DNA of 64,000 nucleotides from RYN-230 sp963793825 (GTDB taxonomy: Bacteria > Actinomycetota > Actinomycetes > Streptosporangiales > Streptosporangiaceae). The DNA is taken from the NCBI GenBank assembly GCA_963793825.1, contig CAWCBE010000007.1, forward strand, positions 744,001 to 808,000, in the 5' to 3' direction. The notes below the pieces were generated by a model that was not told where the DNA came from, ran no database searches, and saw only the letters and a list, made by a program, of their open reading frames with translations. The translations under genes and the position numbers were made by a program. Shown here piece after piece: positions 1 to 6,999 of the stretch (position 1 is the stretch's first letter; every line of letters starts with the position of its first letter).

Positions 1-1383
1 GAACCGGGACTGCAGCCGGGTGAGCCCGTTGCCCATCGGGTAGCAGCCCAGGTTGGCCGGCCCGGCGGTAACCACCGCCTCGCCGTCGGCCGGGTCGATG
101 CCGTCCAGCTCCTCCTCGGGCACGCCATCGAGCATGTACTGCCGGTCGCAGGCCAGGGCGACCTCCAGCAGCGTCCCGGCGAAGCAGCTGCCCGGCTCGA
201 TGACGGCGATCAGCGAGCGGCTGGTCACGTCCAGCCGCTTGAGCACGCGCTTGAGGAAATGCGACACCTCGCCGCCGAACCAGTGGCCGGACAGCTCAGC
301 CAGCTGCGCGTCATACGCCAGCACCCGCTGCGCGTCACCCCGGGTGCGCAGCACCCAGGTGCCCAGGTCCAGCTCGTTGGTGCGCAGGTGCAGGATGAGG
401 TGATCCAGCTCCCGGGCCAGCGCCAGCGGGTAGTAGCCGGCCCCCTGGGCCAGCACGTCGGCGGCGCTGGCCGGCGGCGCGGCATCCGGGCCCTGGATCA
501 GGATGTCGGCCCGGCGGGCCGCGCGGTCCAGGCGCGCCCGCACATGCGGGTAGCGGAGGGTGTCCCCGTCCTCGGTGCGGTCCAGCGGGGCCAGCGGGAC
601 GCCCCGGTCGCCGCCCCGGGCGGACGCGGCCACCGCGGCGTCCGCGCGGCGGCGCACCGCGTCCGGGAACCGGCTGAGCGGGACGGCCTCGTCGACCAGC
701 CCCCAGTCCACCGCGGCCGCGCCGCGCAGGCCCTCGGACTTGGTGGCGAACACGTCGGCACGGTCCCGGCGCACATGCCGCTTGTCCACCACGCGGGTCA
801 GCCCGCCGGTCCCCGGCAGCACGCCGAGCAGCGGCACCTCCGGCAGCGACACGGCGGAGGACCCGTCGTCCACCAGCACGATCTGATCGCAGGCCAGGGC
901 GAGCTCGTAGCCGCCACCGGCCGCGGTGCCGTTCAGCGCGGCGATCCAGGTCTGCCCGCTGCTGGCGGTGGCGTCCTCGATCCCGTTGCGGGTCTCGTTG
1001 GTGAACTTGCAGAAGTTCACCTTCCAGGCGTGTGACGCCTGGGCCAGCATCCGGATGTTCGCGCCGGCGCAGAACATCCGGTCCAGCCCGCCGGTCAGCA
1101 CGACCGCGCGGACCTCCGGGTGCTCGAACCGCAGCCGCTGCACCGCGTCGTACAGCTCGATGTCCACGCCGAGGTCGTAACTGTTCATCTTCAGCTCGTA
1201 GCCGGGCACCAGGCCCGCCTGGGCATCCACCCGCAGGGTAAGCGTCGCCACCGGGCCGCCGGTGGACAGCTGCCAGTGCCGGTAGCGGTCCGGGGAGGTC
1301 TCGAAGTCCACCCGGACCCCGGCCTGCTGCGCGGCCGGGGCGCCCCCGGCCGCGGCGGCCGTGGCGTCGGTGAGCGTCAACAT
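1..1383 (-). CDS. boxC: BoxC, 2,3-epoxybenzoyl-CoA dihydrolase (C-terminus beyond window)
   Basis: In aerobic benzoyl-CoA catabolism BoxC hydrolyses and opens the ring epoxide made by BoxB, releasing formate and 3,4-didehydroadipyl-CoA semialdehyde. The gene reads leftward off the window: 461 codons are present and about 90 C-terminal residues of the usual ~555 should be missing. Crotonase-type signatures are visible: VVLTGGLDRMFCAGANI at residues 94-110 and NGTAAGGGYELALACD at about 151-166, followed by the diverged second half typical of BoxC. The ATG at 1383 has a GGGAGGT ribosome site. The first ~25 residues are Ala-rich and variable. A promoter with the local box architecture lies at 1424-1461. 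The assignment is supported by boxB and a benzoate-CoA ligase nearby. BoxA, the reductase partner of BoxB, is not in the window. Confidence 0.9.
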   Translation of the reverse strand, partial: MLTLTDATAAAAGGAPAAQQAGVRVDFETSPDRYRHWQLSTGGPVATLTLRVDAQAGLVPGYELKMNSYDLGVDIELYDAVQRLRFEHPEVRAVVLTGGLDRMFCAGANIRMLAQASHAWKVNFCKFTNETRNGIEDATASSGQTWIAALNGTAAGGGYELALACDQIVLVDDGSSAVSLPEVPLLGVLPGTGGLTRVVDKRHVRRDRADVFATKSEGLRGAAAVDWGLVDEAVPLSRFPDAVRRRADAAVAASARGGDRGVPLAPLDRTEDGDTLRYPHVRARLDRAARRADILIQGPDAAPPASAADVLAQGAGYYPLALARELDHLILHLRTNELDLGTWVLRTRGDAQRVLAYDAQLAELSGHWFGGEVSHFLKRVLKRLDVTSRSLIAVIEPGSCFAGTLLEVALACDRQYMLDGVPEEELDGIDPADGEAVVTAGPANLGCYPMGNGLTRLQSRF

Positions 1384-1423
1384 GGGGCTACCTCCCGGAC
1401 GGTGCGGACCAGCCACGGAAAAC

Positions 1424-1461
1424 ATACTACATTCTCAACGAAGACCGTCAAGACTCTGTAG
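1424..1461 (-). promoter_or_regulatory. boxC promoter with shared box-type operator
   Basis: Read leftward: CTAC (1458-1461), 6 nt, -35 TTGACG (1446-1451), 16 nt, -10 TAGTAT (1424-1429). The expected transcript start is about 35 nt upstream of the boxC ATG. The same layout with identical spacings occurs before the ligase and boxB, so the CTAC element overlapping the -35 region is a candidate operator for the PaaX-type regulator. Confidence 0.7.
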
Positions 1462-1465
1462 TAGA

Positions 1466-1648
1466 TTACGCCGGGGCCGGCGTACGGGCGAGGGCCTGGA
1501 GGCGGCGGCAGGCCGCGGTGATGCTGCCGCGGCTCGCGGGCAGCAGCGGCATCCGCACGGCGGCCGGGCGGATGCGTCCCTGGGCGTGCAGGACGCCCTT
1601 GATCACGACCGGGCCGCCGCGAGTGGCCCGCCGTCCCCGGCTGACGTA
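1466..1648 (-). pseudogene. remnant of a dihydrodipicolinate synthase/aldolase (DapA) family C-terminus
   Basis: An open stretch without a start codon (a TAG precedes it at 1649-1651) ends at a TAA at 1466. Its last ~47 residues, VVIKGVLHAQGRIRPAAVRM followed by PLLPAS and a terminal helix, resemble the closing segment of DapA-family lyases (K-x-L-x-x-x-G-x-x-x-x-P-x-R-x-P-L-L-P). The rest of the ~300-residue enzyme is missing. It lies between two box-type promoters facing away from each other, so it looks like the stump of a deleted gene. The call rests on pattern resemblance only. Confidence 0.4.
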
Positions 1649-1686
1649 CTACAGTGCCATTACGGTGCGTTGAGAATATGTATACG
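1649..1686 (+). promoter_or_regulatory. fourth, degenerate box-type promoter, rightward
   Basis: CTAC (1649-1652), 6 nt, ATTACG (1659-1664), 16 nt, TATACG (1681-1686) repeats the spacing of the boxC, ligase and boxB promoters, with a weaker -35. It shares the 10-mer CGTTGAGAAT (1668-1677) with the boxC promoter (1431-1440, opposite strand), so the two promoters look like an inverted duplication. It would drive the small frame at 1735-1863. Confidence 0.45.
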
Positions 1687-1734
1687 GTCAAGCCGGGGTG
1701 GTTACCCACGCCTACCACCGAACGGGGCGGCCTG

Positions 1735-1863
1735 ATGGCCGATGTTCCGCTGCTGGAGTCCGGCCCGGCGGGGTGGGAAGGCGGCCTGCGGGCGGTGCGG
1801 CACCACCTGCCGCGGACCGCCATCCAGGGCAGCCCGGCCCGCCTTGCCCTGATCAGCCGCTGA
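1735..1863 (+). CDS. small ORF of 42 residues behind a box-type promoter, function unknown
   Basis: An ATG 48 nt after the -10-like box at 1681 opens 42 residues beginning MADVPLLESGPAGWEG and ending overlapped with the convergent ligase gene. No family is recognised, and the ribosome site is poor (GGGGCGG). It may be a truncated gene whose 3' part was lost when the ligase gene arrived, or chance coding. It is listed because it is the only frame downstream of the promoter-like element at 1649-1686. Confidence 0.25.
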   Translation: MADVPLLESGPAGWEGGLRAVRHHLPRTAIQGSPARLALISR

Positions 1864-3439
1864 GCGCAGGCGTGCTCCCGGACGCCAGCCGGTCCCGGGC
1901 AAGCTCCCGCAGCCGGAACCGCTGCACCTTGCCGGTGGCGGTCTTGGGCAGGTCATCGACGAGCAGCACGGCGCGCGGCCGCTTGAACGCGGCCAGCCCG
2001 TCCCGGCACCACTGGATCAGGTCGGCGGCGCTGACGGCGGCACCGGGCGCGAGCACCACGCAGGCCACCGGCTTGTCGAGCTCGTTGCTGTCCGGCACGG
2101 CCACCACCGCGACCTGGGCGACGGCCGGGTGCAGCAGCAGCCGGTCCTCCACCTCGGCCGGCGACACCCAGATCCCGGCCGCCTTGAGCAGGTCGTCTGA
2201 CCGGCCCAGGCAGGTGTAGTAGCCGTCGGCCGACCGCACGTAAGTGTCCCCGGTGCGCAGCCATTCACCCTGGAACACGGCCCGGGTGGCGTCGGTGCGG
2301 CACCAGTAGCCGCTGGCGATGGAGTCGCCGCGGACGTACAGGCCCCCGGGCGTGCCGTCCGGCACCGGCGCGCCGTCCTCGTCGCGGAGCTCGATGCCGT
2401 AGCCGGGCACCGGCACCCCCGAGGTCCCGGGCCGCACCGCGCCCTCCCGGTTGGACAGGAAGATGTGCAGTGCCTCGGTGGAGCCGATCCCGTCCAGGAT
2501 GTCCACGCCGAAGCGGCTGGTGAACCGGCGGTACAGCGCGGCGGGCAGCGCCTCCCCGGCCGACGCGCAGAGCCGGACGCCCGCGAATGAGTCCTCGGGC
2601 AGGCCGGCCGCGAGCAGGGTGGCGTAGAACGTGGGGCTGCCGAAGAACAGCGTGGGCGCGCCGGAGGCCAGCCGTTCCGCGACGATGGCGGGCGAGGGCC
2701 GCCGCGGCTCCAGCACGGTGGCCGCCCCGGCGGACAGCGGGAACAGCATGGAGTTCCCCAGGCCGTAGGCGAAGAACACCTTGGCCACCGAGAAGGTCAC
2801 GTCGCCGGGCCGGATGCCGAGCACCTGCCGCCCGTAGGTCTCGCACACCGCCCGGATGTTCGCGTGCCGGTGCATGGCCGCCTTCGGCGTCCCGGTCGTT
2901 CCGGAGGTGTAGAGCCACAGGGCCGGCGCGTCCGCGTCGGTCGCGGCCGGGGCGGTGCCCTGCGAGTTCCCGGCGGCGAGCAGGTGCGCCCACGAGCTGA
3001 CCGGCGCGGCCGGGGACGGCGCCAGCTCCGCGCCGTCCAGCGCGACCAGGCAGGCCAGGCCGGGCGCCGACTGGGCCGCCGCCGAGGCCACGGCAGCGAA
3101 CTCGGGCGTGGCCACCAGCATCCGCGCCCCGGAGTCCGCGACGATCTTGGCCAGCTCGGGCCCGGTGAGCATGGTCGATACCGGCACCGCCACGGCGCCG
3201 CAGCGCCAGGCGCCGAGGATCCCGGCCAGCAGTTCCGGGCGGTCCGAGCAGACGAACATCACCCGCTCCCCGGGCCGCACGTCGGCGGCCCGCAGCCCGG
3301 CCGCGAAGGCCGCCGCCAGGTCCCGCAGCCCGGCGTAACTCAGCCGGCCCTGGTCGCTGATGATGGCGGTCCGGCCGCCCTGGCCCGCCGCCACGTGACG
3401 ATCGACGAGGTACTCGGCCGCGTTGAAGATCTCGCTCAT
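1853..3439 (-). CDS. benzoate-CoA ligase family acyl-CoA synthetase
   Basis: ATP-dependent activation of benzoate (or a close aryl carboxylate) to its CoA thioester, the entry step of the box pathway. The ANL fold is complete. The P-loop LYTSGTTGTPKAAMHRH lies near residue 175, the segment VFFAYGLGNSMLFPLSAGA is highly typical of benzoate-CoA ligases, the GDTYVRSADGYYTCLGRSDD hinge is present, and the C-terminal catalytic Lys lies in PKTATGKVQR. The ATG at 3439 gives MSEIFNAAEYLVDRHVAAGQ, the usual N-terminus of this family. A TTG at 3481 in the same frame has a slightly better ribosome site, so a 14-residue extension is possible. A box-type promoter lies at 3521-3558, divergent from the PaaX-type gene. 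The exact aryl substrate is inferred from context. Confidence 0.87.
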   Translation of the reverse strand: MSEIFNAAEYLVDRHVAAGQGGRTAIISDQGRLSYAGLRDLAAAFAAGLRAADVRPGERVMFVCSDRPELLAGILGAWRCGAVAVPVSTMLTGPELAKIVADSGARMLVATPEFAAVASAAAQSAPGLACLVALDGAELAPSPAAPVSSWAHLLAAGNSQGTAPAATDADAPALWLYTSGTTGTPKAAMHRHANIRAVCETYGRQVLGIRPGDVTFSVAKVFFAYGLGNSMLFPLSAGAATVLEPRRPSPAIVAERLASGAPTLFFGSPTFYATLLAAGLPEDSFAGVRLCASAGEALPAALYRRFTSRFGVDILDGIGSTEALHIFLSNREGAVRPGTSGVPVPGYGIELRDEDGAPVPDGTPGGLYVRGDSIASGYWCRTDATRAVFQGEWLRTGDTYVRSADGYYTCLGRSDDLLKAAGIWVSPAEVEDRLLLHPAVAQVAVVAVPDSNELDKPVACVVLAPGAAVSAADLIQWCRDGLAAFKRPRAVLLVDDLPKTATGKVQRFRLRELARDRLASGSTPALSG

Positions 3440-3520
3440 CACAATTCCGTTCGCCAGCGCCGGCCACGGGGCCAGGGTCAACGTCGCCTCTGAAGTTCCC
3501 GGCAGGAACTGCCGGACAAC

Positions 3521-3558
3521 ACACTACGCAGAATTTGACCTACGTCAATAGTCCGTAG
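3521..3558 (-). promoter_or_regulatory. ligase promoter and box-type operator, divergent from the PaaX-type gene
   Basis: Leftward: CTAC (3555-3558), 6 nt, TTGACG (3543-3548), 16 nt, TAGTGT (3521-3526). A perfect inverted repeat TTGAC-CTAC-GTCAA covers 3535-3548. A weaker rightward promoter for the regulator overlaps it (TTGACC 3535-3540, TAGAAC 3556-3561), so one bound regulator could control both genes. Confidence 0.7.
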
Positions 3559-3581
3559 AACTTTGACGTTATGCTGCATTC

Positions 3582-4430
3582 ATGGCGATCGTGAACCGTC
3601 AGGACGCCCGCCGCTTCGAGGCCGGCGGGGCCAGCGCCCGCTCGCTGCTGCTCACCGTGCTGGGCGAGTTCGTGCGGCCACGGGCCGCGCCCGCCTGGAC
3701 CGGCGCGCTGGTCGCGGGCCTGGCCGAGGCCGGCGTGGAGGAGAAGGCGGCCCGGCAGGCGCTGGCCCGCACCGCGGCGGACGGCCTGCTGACCTCCGAG
3801 CGCTCCGGGCGGCGGGTGCAGTGGCGGCTCACCCCCCGGGCGGTCCGGCTGCTGACCGAGGGGGCGGAGCGCATCTACGGCTTCGGCCGCGGCCTGGACG
3901 CCTGGGATGGCCGCTGGCTCATGCTCATGGTGACGGTGCCGGAGGCCCAGCGGCAGCTCCGGCACCGGCTGCGCACCAGGCTGACCTGGGCGGGCCTCGG
4001 CTCGCCCACCCCCGGGCTGTGGGTCACCCCGGACACCGGCAAGCAGAAGGAGGTGGCCGAGGTCGTCGGGGAACTCGGCGTGGACGCCTTCTCCTTCCTC
4101 GGCTCGTTCGGCGCCATCGGCGACGAGCGCCGGGTGGTCCGCGAGGCCTGGCTGCTGGGCGAAGTGGAGCAGCGTTACGCCGCCTTCATCGACGCGGTGT
4201 CCGCGATGACCGTCAGCACCCCGGCCGACGCGTTCCGGGCCCGGGTGCTGCTGGTCCAGGAGTGGCGCCGGTTCCCGTTCCTCGACCCGGCGCTCCCCCC
4301 TGAGCTGCTGCCGGACGGCTGGCCGGGGCCGCGCGCGGCCGCCCTGTTCCACGACCGCTACAACACCTGGCACGACGCCGCCGAGAAGTACTGGGACACC
4401 CTGTCCACGCGGGCCGGGGCACGCTCCTGA
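3582..4430 (+). CDS. PaaX-family transcriptional regulator (probable box regulator)
   Basis: Repressor-type regulator of 282 residues, the usual PaaX size. The N-terminal winged helix spans about residues 15-75, and the central PaaX signature RWLMLMVTVPEAQRQLRHRL begins near residue 107, followed by LRTRLTWAGLGSPTPGLWV. The best-known relative, PaaX, senses phenylacetyl-CoA. Here, lying divergently beside a benzoate-CoA ligase and between box genes, the likely ligand is benzoyl-CoA (inference). Its upstream region contains the shared operator-like motif, suggesting autoregulation. It is convergent with boxB, with a 25-nt gap. Proteobacterial box clusters use the unrelated BoxR, so control by a PaaX-type protein is a difference. 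Confidence 0.85.
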   Translation: MAIVNRQDARRFEAGGASARSLLLTVLGEFVRPRAAPAWTGALVAGLAEAGVEEKAARQALARTAADGLLTSERSGRRVQWRLTPRAVRLLTEGAERIYGFGRGLDAWDGRWLMLMVTVPEAQRQLRHRLRTRLTWAGLGSPTPGLWVTPDTGKQKEVAEVVGELGVDAFSFLGSFGAIGDERRVVREAWLLGEVEQRYAAFIDAVSAMTVSTPADAFRARVLLVQEWRRFPFLDPALPPELLPDGWPGPRAAALFHDRYNTWHDAAEKYWDTLSTRAGARS

Positions 4431-4455
4431 GCCGGCCGCGGCGCGGGCGGCAGCG

Positions 4456-5931
4456 CTAGAAGCGGACGTAGTCGTACTCGACCGGCATGCTGTTGATGCC
4501 CTGCGGCGGCGGCGCCAGCCAGGTGGCGAACTCGCCCTCCTCGAAGTGCGGCACCATCAGCCCGGCCACCTGGGCCCGGTCCTCGGCGGTGGGCAGCCAC
4601 CCGTCCCGGGCCGCCTCCCAGGCGGCCTCGCCGAGGATCTCGCCCGCCGGGCTGATGTGCTGGCCGGCGTAGGCGCCGACCTTCCGGAAAAACCCCTCGT
4701 GCGGCAGCGTGAGGCGCTGCTCCAGGCCAGCGTCCTCCAGTGCCTGGTTCCACCGCCGCACCCCGTTCTCGCAGTCGGCGACGTACTCATCCCGCAGATC
4801 CAGGTTGAGCGCGTTCAGCAGGGGCACCGCCTGCCGCACGATCCGGCCGTCCCGGACCACGTTCATCTCGCGCTCCATCCCCAGCAGGACGTGGTCGTCC
4901 TGGCGCCGGGTCTCGCCCCAGCGGCCCTTCAGGCCGGTGCTGAAGTAGGTGCCCGCGTTGGTGGACTGTTCCGACCCGAACAGGTCCATGGACACCGCGA
5001 ACTGGAAGTTGAGGTACTTCTGGATCACCGGCAGCGGGATGCCGCCGTACTTCCCGATGTCCTCGGTGCCGTGCTCCCGCATCAGCTCGGCCGTCCGCTG
5101 CACGGTGCGCTGCACCCCGGTGGTGCCCACGAACATGTGGTGGGCCTCCTCCTTGAGCATGAACTCGCAGGTCCGGGCGAGCGGGTCGAAGCCGGACTCC
5201 TTGAGCGTGCCGAGCTGGTACTTGCCGTCGCGGTCGGTGAAGTAGGTGAACATGAAGAACTGCAGCCAGTCCGTGGTGTCCTCGTTGAAGGCGCCCAGGA
5301 TCCGCGGCGCGTCGATGTCGCCGGAGTTGCGCTTGAGCAGCTGCTCAGCCTCCTCCCGGCCCTCCCGGCCGAAGTAGGCGTGCAGCAGGTAGACCATGGC
5401 CCACAGGTGGCGGCCCTCTTCCACGTTGACCTGGAACAGGTTGCGCAGGTCATACAGGGATGGCGCGGTGTTCCCCAGGTGGCGCTGCTGCTCCACCGAG
5501 GCCGGCTCGGTGTCTCCCTGGACCACGATCAGCCGCTGCAGGCTGGCCCGGTACTCGCCGGGCACCGTCTGCCAGGCGGGCTCGCCCTTGTGCTGGCCGA
5601 ACGCGACGCGCCGGCCCGGGTCGCGCTCAGCCAGGAAGATGCCCCACCGGTAGTCCTGCATCTTGACCCGGTCGAAGTGCGCCCAGCCGTCCCGGCCGAC
5701 CGCGATCGCCGTGCGGAGGTAGACGTCCCGGTGCTCCAGGGTGGGGCCGAGTTCCTGCCACCAGGTCAGGAAGTTCGGCTGCCAGCTCTCCAGCGCGCGC
5801 TGCAGCCGCCGGTCGTTGCCGAGGTTCACGTTGTTCGGGATCCGCTGCGCGTAGTCGATCCGGCTCAGCGGGCCACCCGGGACGGGCGCCTCACCAGTCT
5901 GGCCGCCGGCCGGCGCTGTCGATGCCGTCAT
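4456..5931 (-). CDS. boxB: BoxB, benzoyl-CoA 2,3-epoxidase oxygenase component
   Basis: Di-iron oxygenase of 491 residues that forms 2,3-epoxybenzoyl-CoA from benzoyl-CoA and O2. Electrons normally come from the reductase BoxA, which is not seen here. The family N-terminus IDYAQRIPNNVNLGNDRRLQ is at residues 25-44. Di-iron ligand motifs are visible: EEGRH at 171-175 and EEAHH at 261-265, each in a long helix. The C-terminus runs at full family length. The ATG at 5931 has a GAGGTGGAG ribosome site, and the third box-type promoter lies about 40 nt upstream. The gene stands alone on its transcript. Confidence 0.93.
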   Translation of the reverse strand: MTASTAPAGGQTGEAPVPGGPLSRIDYAQRIPNNVNLGNDRRLQRALESWQPNFLTWWQELGPTLEHRDVYLRTAIAVGRDGWAHFDRVKMQDYRWGIFLAERDPGRRVAFGQHKGEPAWQTVPGEYRASLQRLIVVQGDTEPASVEQQRHLGNTAPSLYDLRNLFQVNVEEGRHLWAMVYLLHAYFGREGREEAEQLLKRNSGDIDAPRILGAFNEDTTDWLQFFMFTYFTDRDGKYQLGTLKESGFDPLARTCEFMLKEEAHHMFVGTTGVQRTVQRTAELMREHGTEDIGKYGGIPLPVIQKYLNFQFAVSMDLFGSEQSTNAGTYFSTGLKGRWGETRRQDDHVLLGMEREMNVVRDGRIVRQAVPLLNALNLDLRDEYVADCENGVRRWNQALEDAGLEQRLTLPHEGFFRKVGAYAGQHISPAGEILGEAAWEAARDGWLPTAEDRAQVAGLMVPHFEEGEFATWLAPPPQGINSMPVEYDYVRF

Positions 5932-5972
5932 TTCTCCACCTCGCCTGGGGCTGCTGGGCTCGCTCCTTATAT

Positions 5973-6010
5973 AGGCTACGCATGACTAACGCATCGTCAA
6001 GTACATGTAG
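5973..6010 (-). promoter_or_regulatory. boxB promoter with shared box-type operator
   Basis: Leftward: CTAC (6007-6010), 6 nt, TTGACG (5995-6000), 16 nt, TAGCCT (5973-5978). Spacings are identical to those before boxC and the ligase gene. The predicted leader is about 35 nt long. Confidence 0.7.
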
Positions 6011-6037
6011 CACTTTATCGGGCCGTGCGGACGGCGC

Positions 6038-6817
6038 TCAGCGGGCCCGGCCGGGCCACCGTACCTGGTGCGCGGCACGCAGCCGGGTGCAGCAGGCGTC
6101 GCCTGGCGGCAGCGCGACCACGATGACGTCCGCACCCTCCGCGGCCGCGCACTGCCCCGCCTCCAGCAGCGGGCAGTCCCGGCCGCGGGCATCGTCCGGT
6201 CCGGCGCACTGGCGGACCTCGGCCCCCTGGGCGCGCAGTTGCGCCGTGTCCGGGCGCTCGGCCCAGCCCCGGGACTCCACCAGCACGCGCAGCCCGCCGG
6301 GGCCGGCGGGCCAGCCCGGCATGGTCCCGTCGGTGGCGATCTCGAGCACCAGCTCATCCGGGCCCGGCCGCTCCACGAGCAGGCAGCCCAGCGACCGGAA
6401 CAGGGCCAGCGCGGCCGCGTTGTCGCGGCGGATCACCGCGCGCAGCACCGGCAGGCGGGCCTGGCGGGCCACGGCCAGCAGGTCGGACAGCAGCGCACGG
6501 CCCAGCCGGGCTCCCTGGTGGCTGCGCAGCACGGCCAGGGCCACCTCGGCGGGGCCGGTGCCGTCGGGCATGCAGACAGCGGCCGCAACCGGCCGGGGCG
6601 GGGCGGTATCAGGGTCGAAGGCGATCACGCCGCAGCGGGCCTGGCTCAGTTCGGCCGCGGCCAGCGCGTGCGCCTCCGCGGCCGGCAGCCCGGACCGCGA
6701 GAACCGCATCCGCTGATCGCGGCCGTCCAGCGCGGCATAGACCGTCCCGAGCGCGGCTGCATCCTGCGGCCCCAGCGCCCGGATCCGCACCCGGCGGCCA
6801 TCCGAGAGGGCCACCAT
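6038..6817 (-). CDS. GNAT acetyltransferase with a C-terminal Cys-containing domain
   Basis: Residues 1 to ~165 form a GNAT fold: RVRIRALGPQDAAALGTVYA, an acetyl-CoA loop of the type LRSHQGARLGRALLSDLLAV, and NAAALALFRSLGC. The remaining ~95 residues are a separate small domain with a CPLLEAGQC motif followed by EGADVIVVAL, which I cannot name. The acyl acceptor is unknown. The start is the ATG at 6817; an in-frame GTG at 6829 is possible. A DevR-like box sits 48-61 nt upstream, which would place the gene in a hypoxia or dormancy response, as often seen for such GNAT proteins in actinobacteria. No operon partner is evident. Confidence 0.75.
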   Translation of the reverse strand: MVALSDGRRVRIRALGPQDAAALGTVYAALDGRDQRMRFSRSGLPAAEAHALAAAELSQARCGVIAFDPDTAPPRPVAAAVCMPDGTGPAEVALAVLRSHQGARLGRALLSDLLAVARQARLPVLRAVIRRDNAAALALFRSLGCLLVERPGPDELVLEIATDGTMPGWPAGPGGLRVLVESRGWAERPDTAQLRAQGAEVRQCAGPDDARGRDCPLLEAGQCAAAEGADVIVVALPPGDACCTRLRAAHQVRWPGRAR

Positions 6818-6864
6818 CCGCCCGGTCACACCCTGACGCTGCCCACCGGGCGCCTGCACCGGAA

Positions 6865-6878
6865 GGGCTGAAAGTCCC
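6865..6878. promoter_or_regulatory. DevR/DosR-like box upstream of the GNAT gene
   Basis: GGGCTGAAAGTCCC reads as GGGACTTTCAGCCC toward the GNAT gene. One half-site (GGGAC) matches the mycobacterial Dos box GGGAC-N4-GTCCC exactly and the other (AGCCC) differs at two positions. Confidence 0.45.
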
Positions 6879-6999
6879 GTCGCCAGACCTTTGCCAGTGG
6901 AACGCCGCCAGCACGGCACATGGCCGCCGCGCCGGCCTCCATGATCCGGGTATCCTGCGCGGGCCCTCCCGTTCCCGCGCTCACGAGCAGGGGCCGCCG

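Noticed and set aside
4546..5985. A 479-codon frame antisense to boxB
   Set aside because: Composition is typical of shadow frames, while boxB on the other strand is a clear full-length enzyme.
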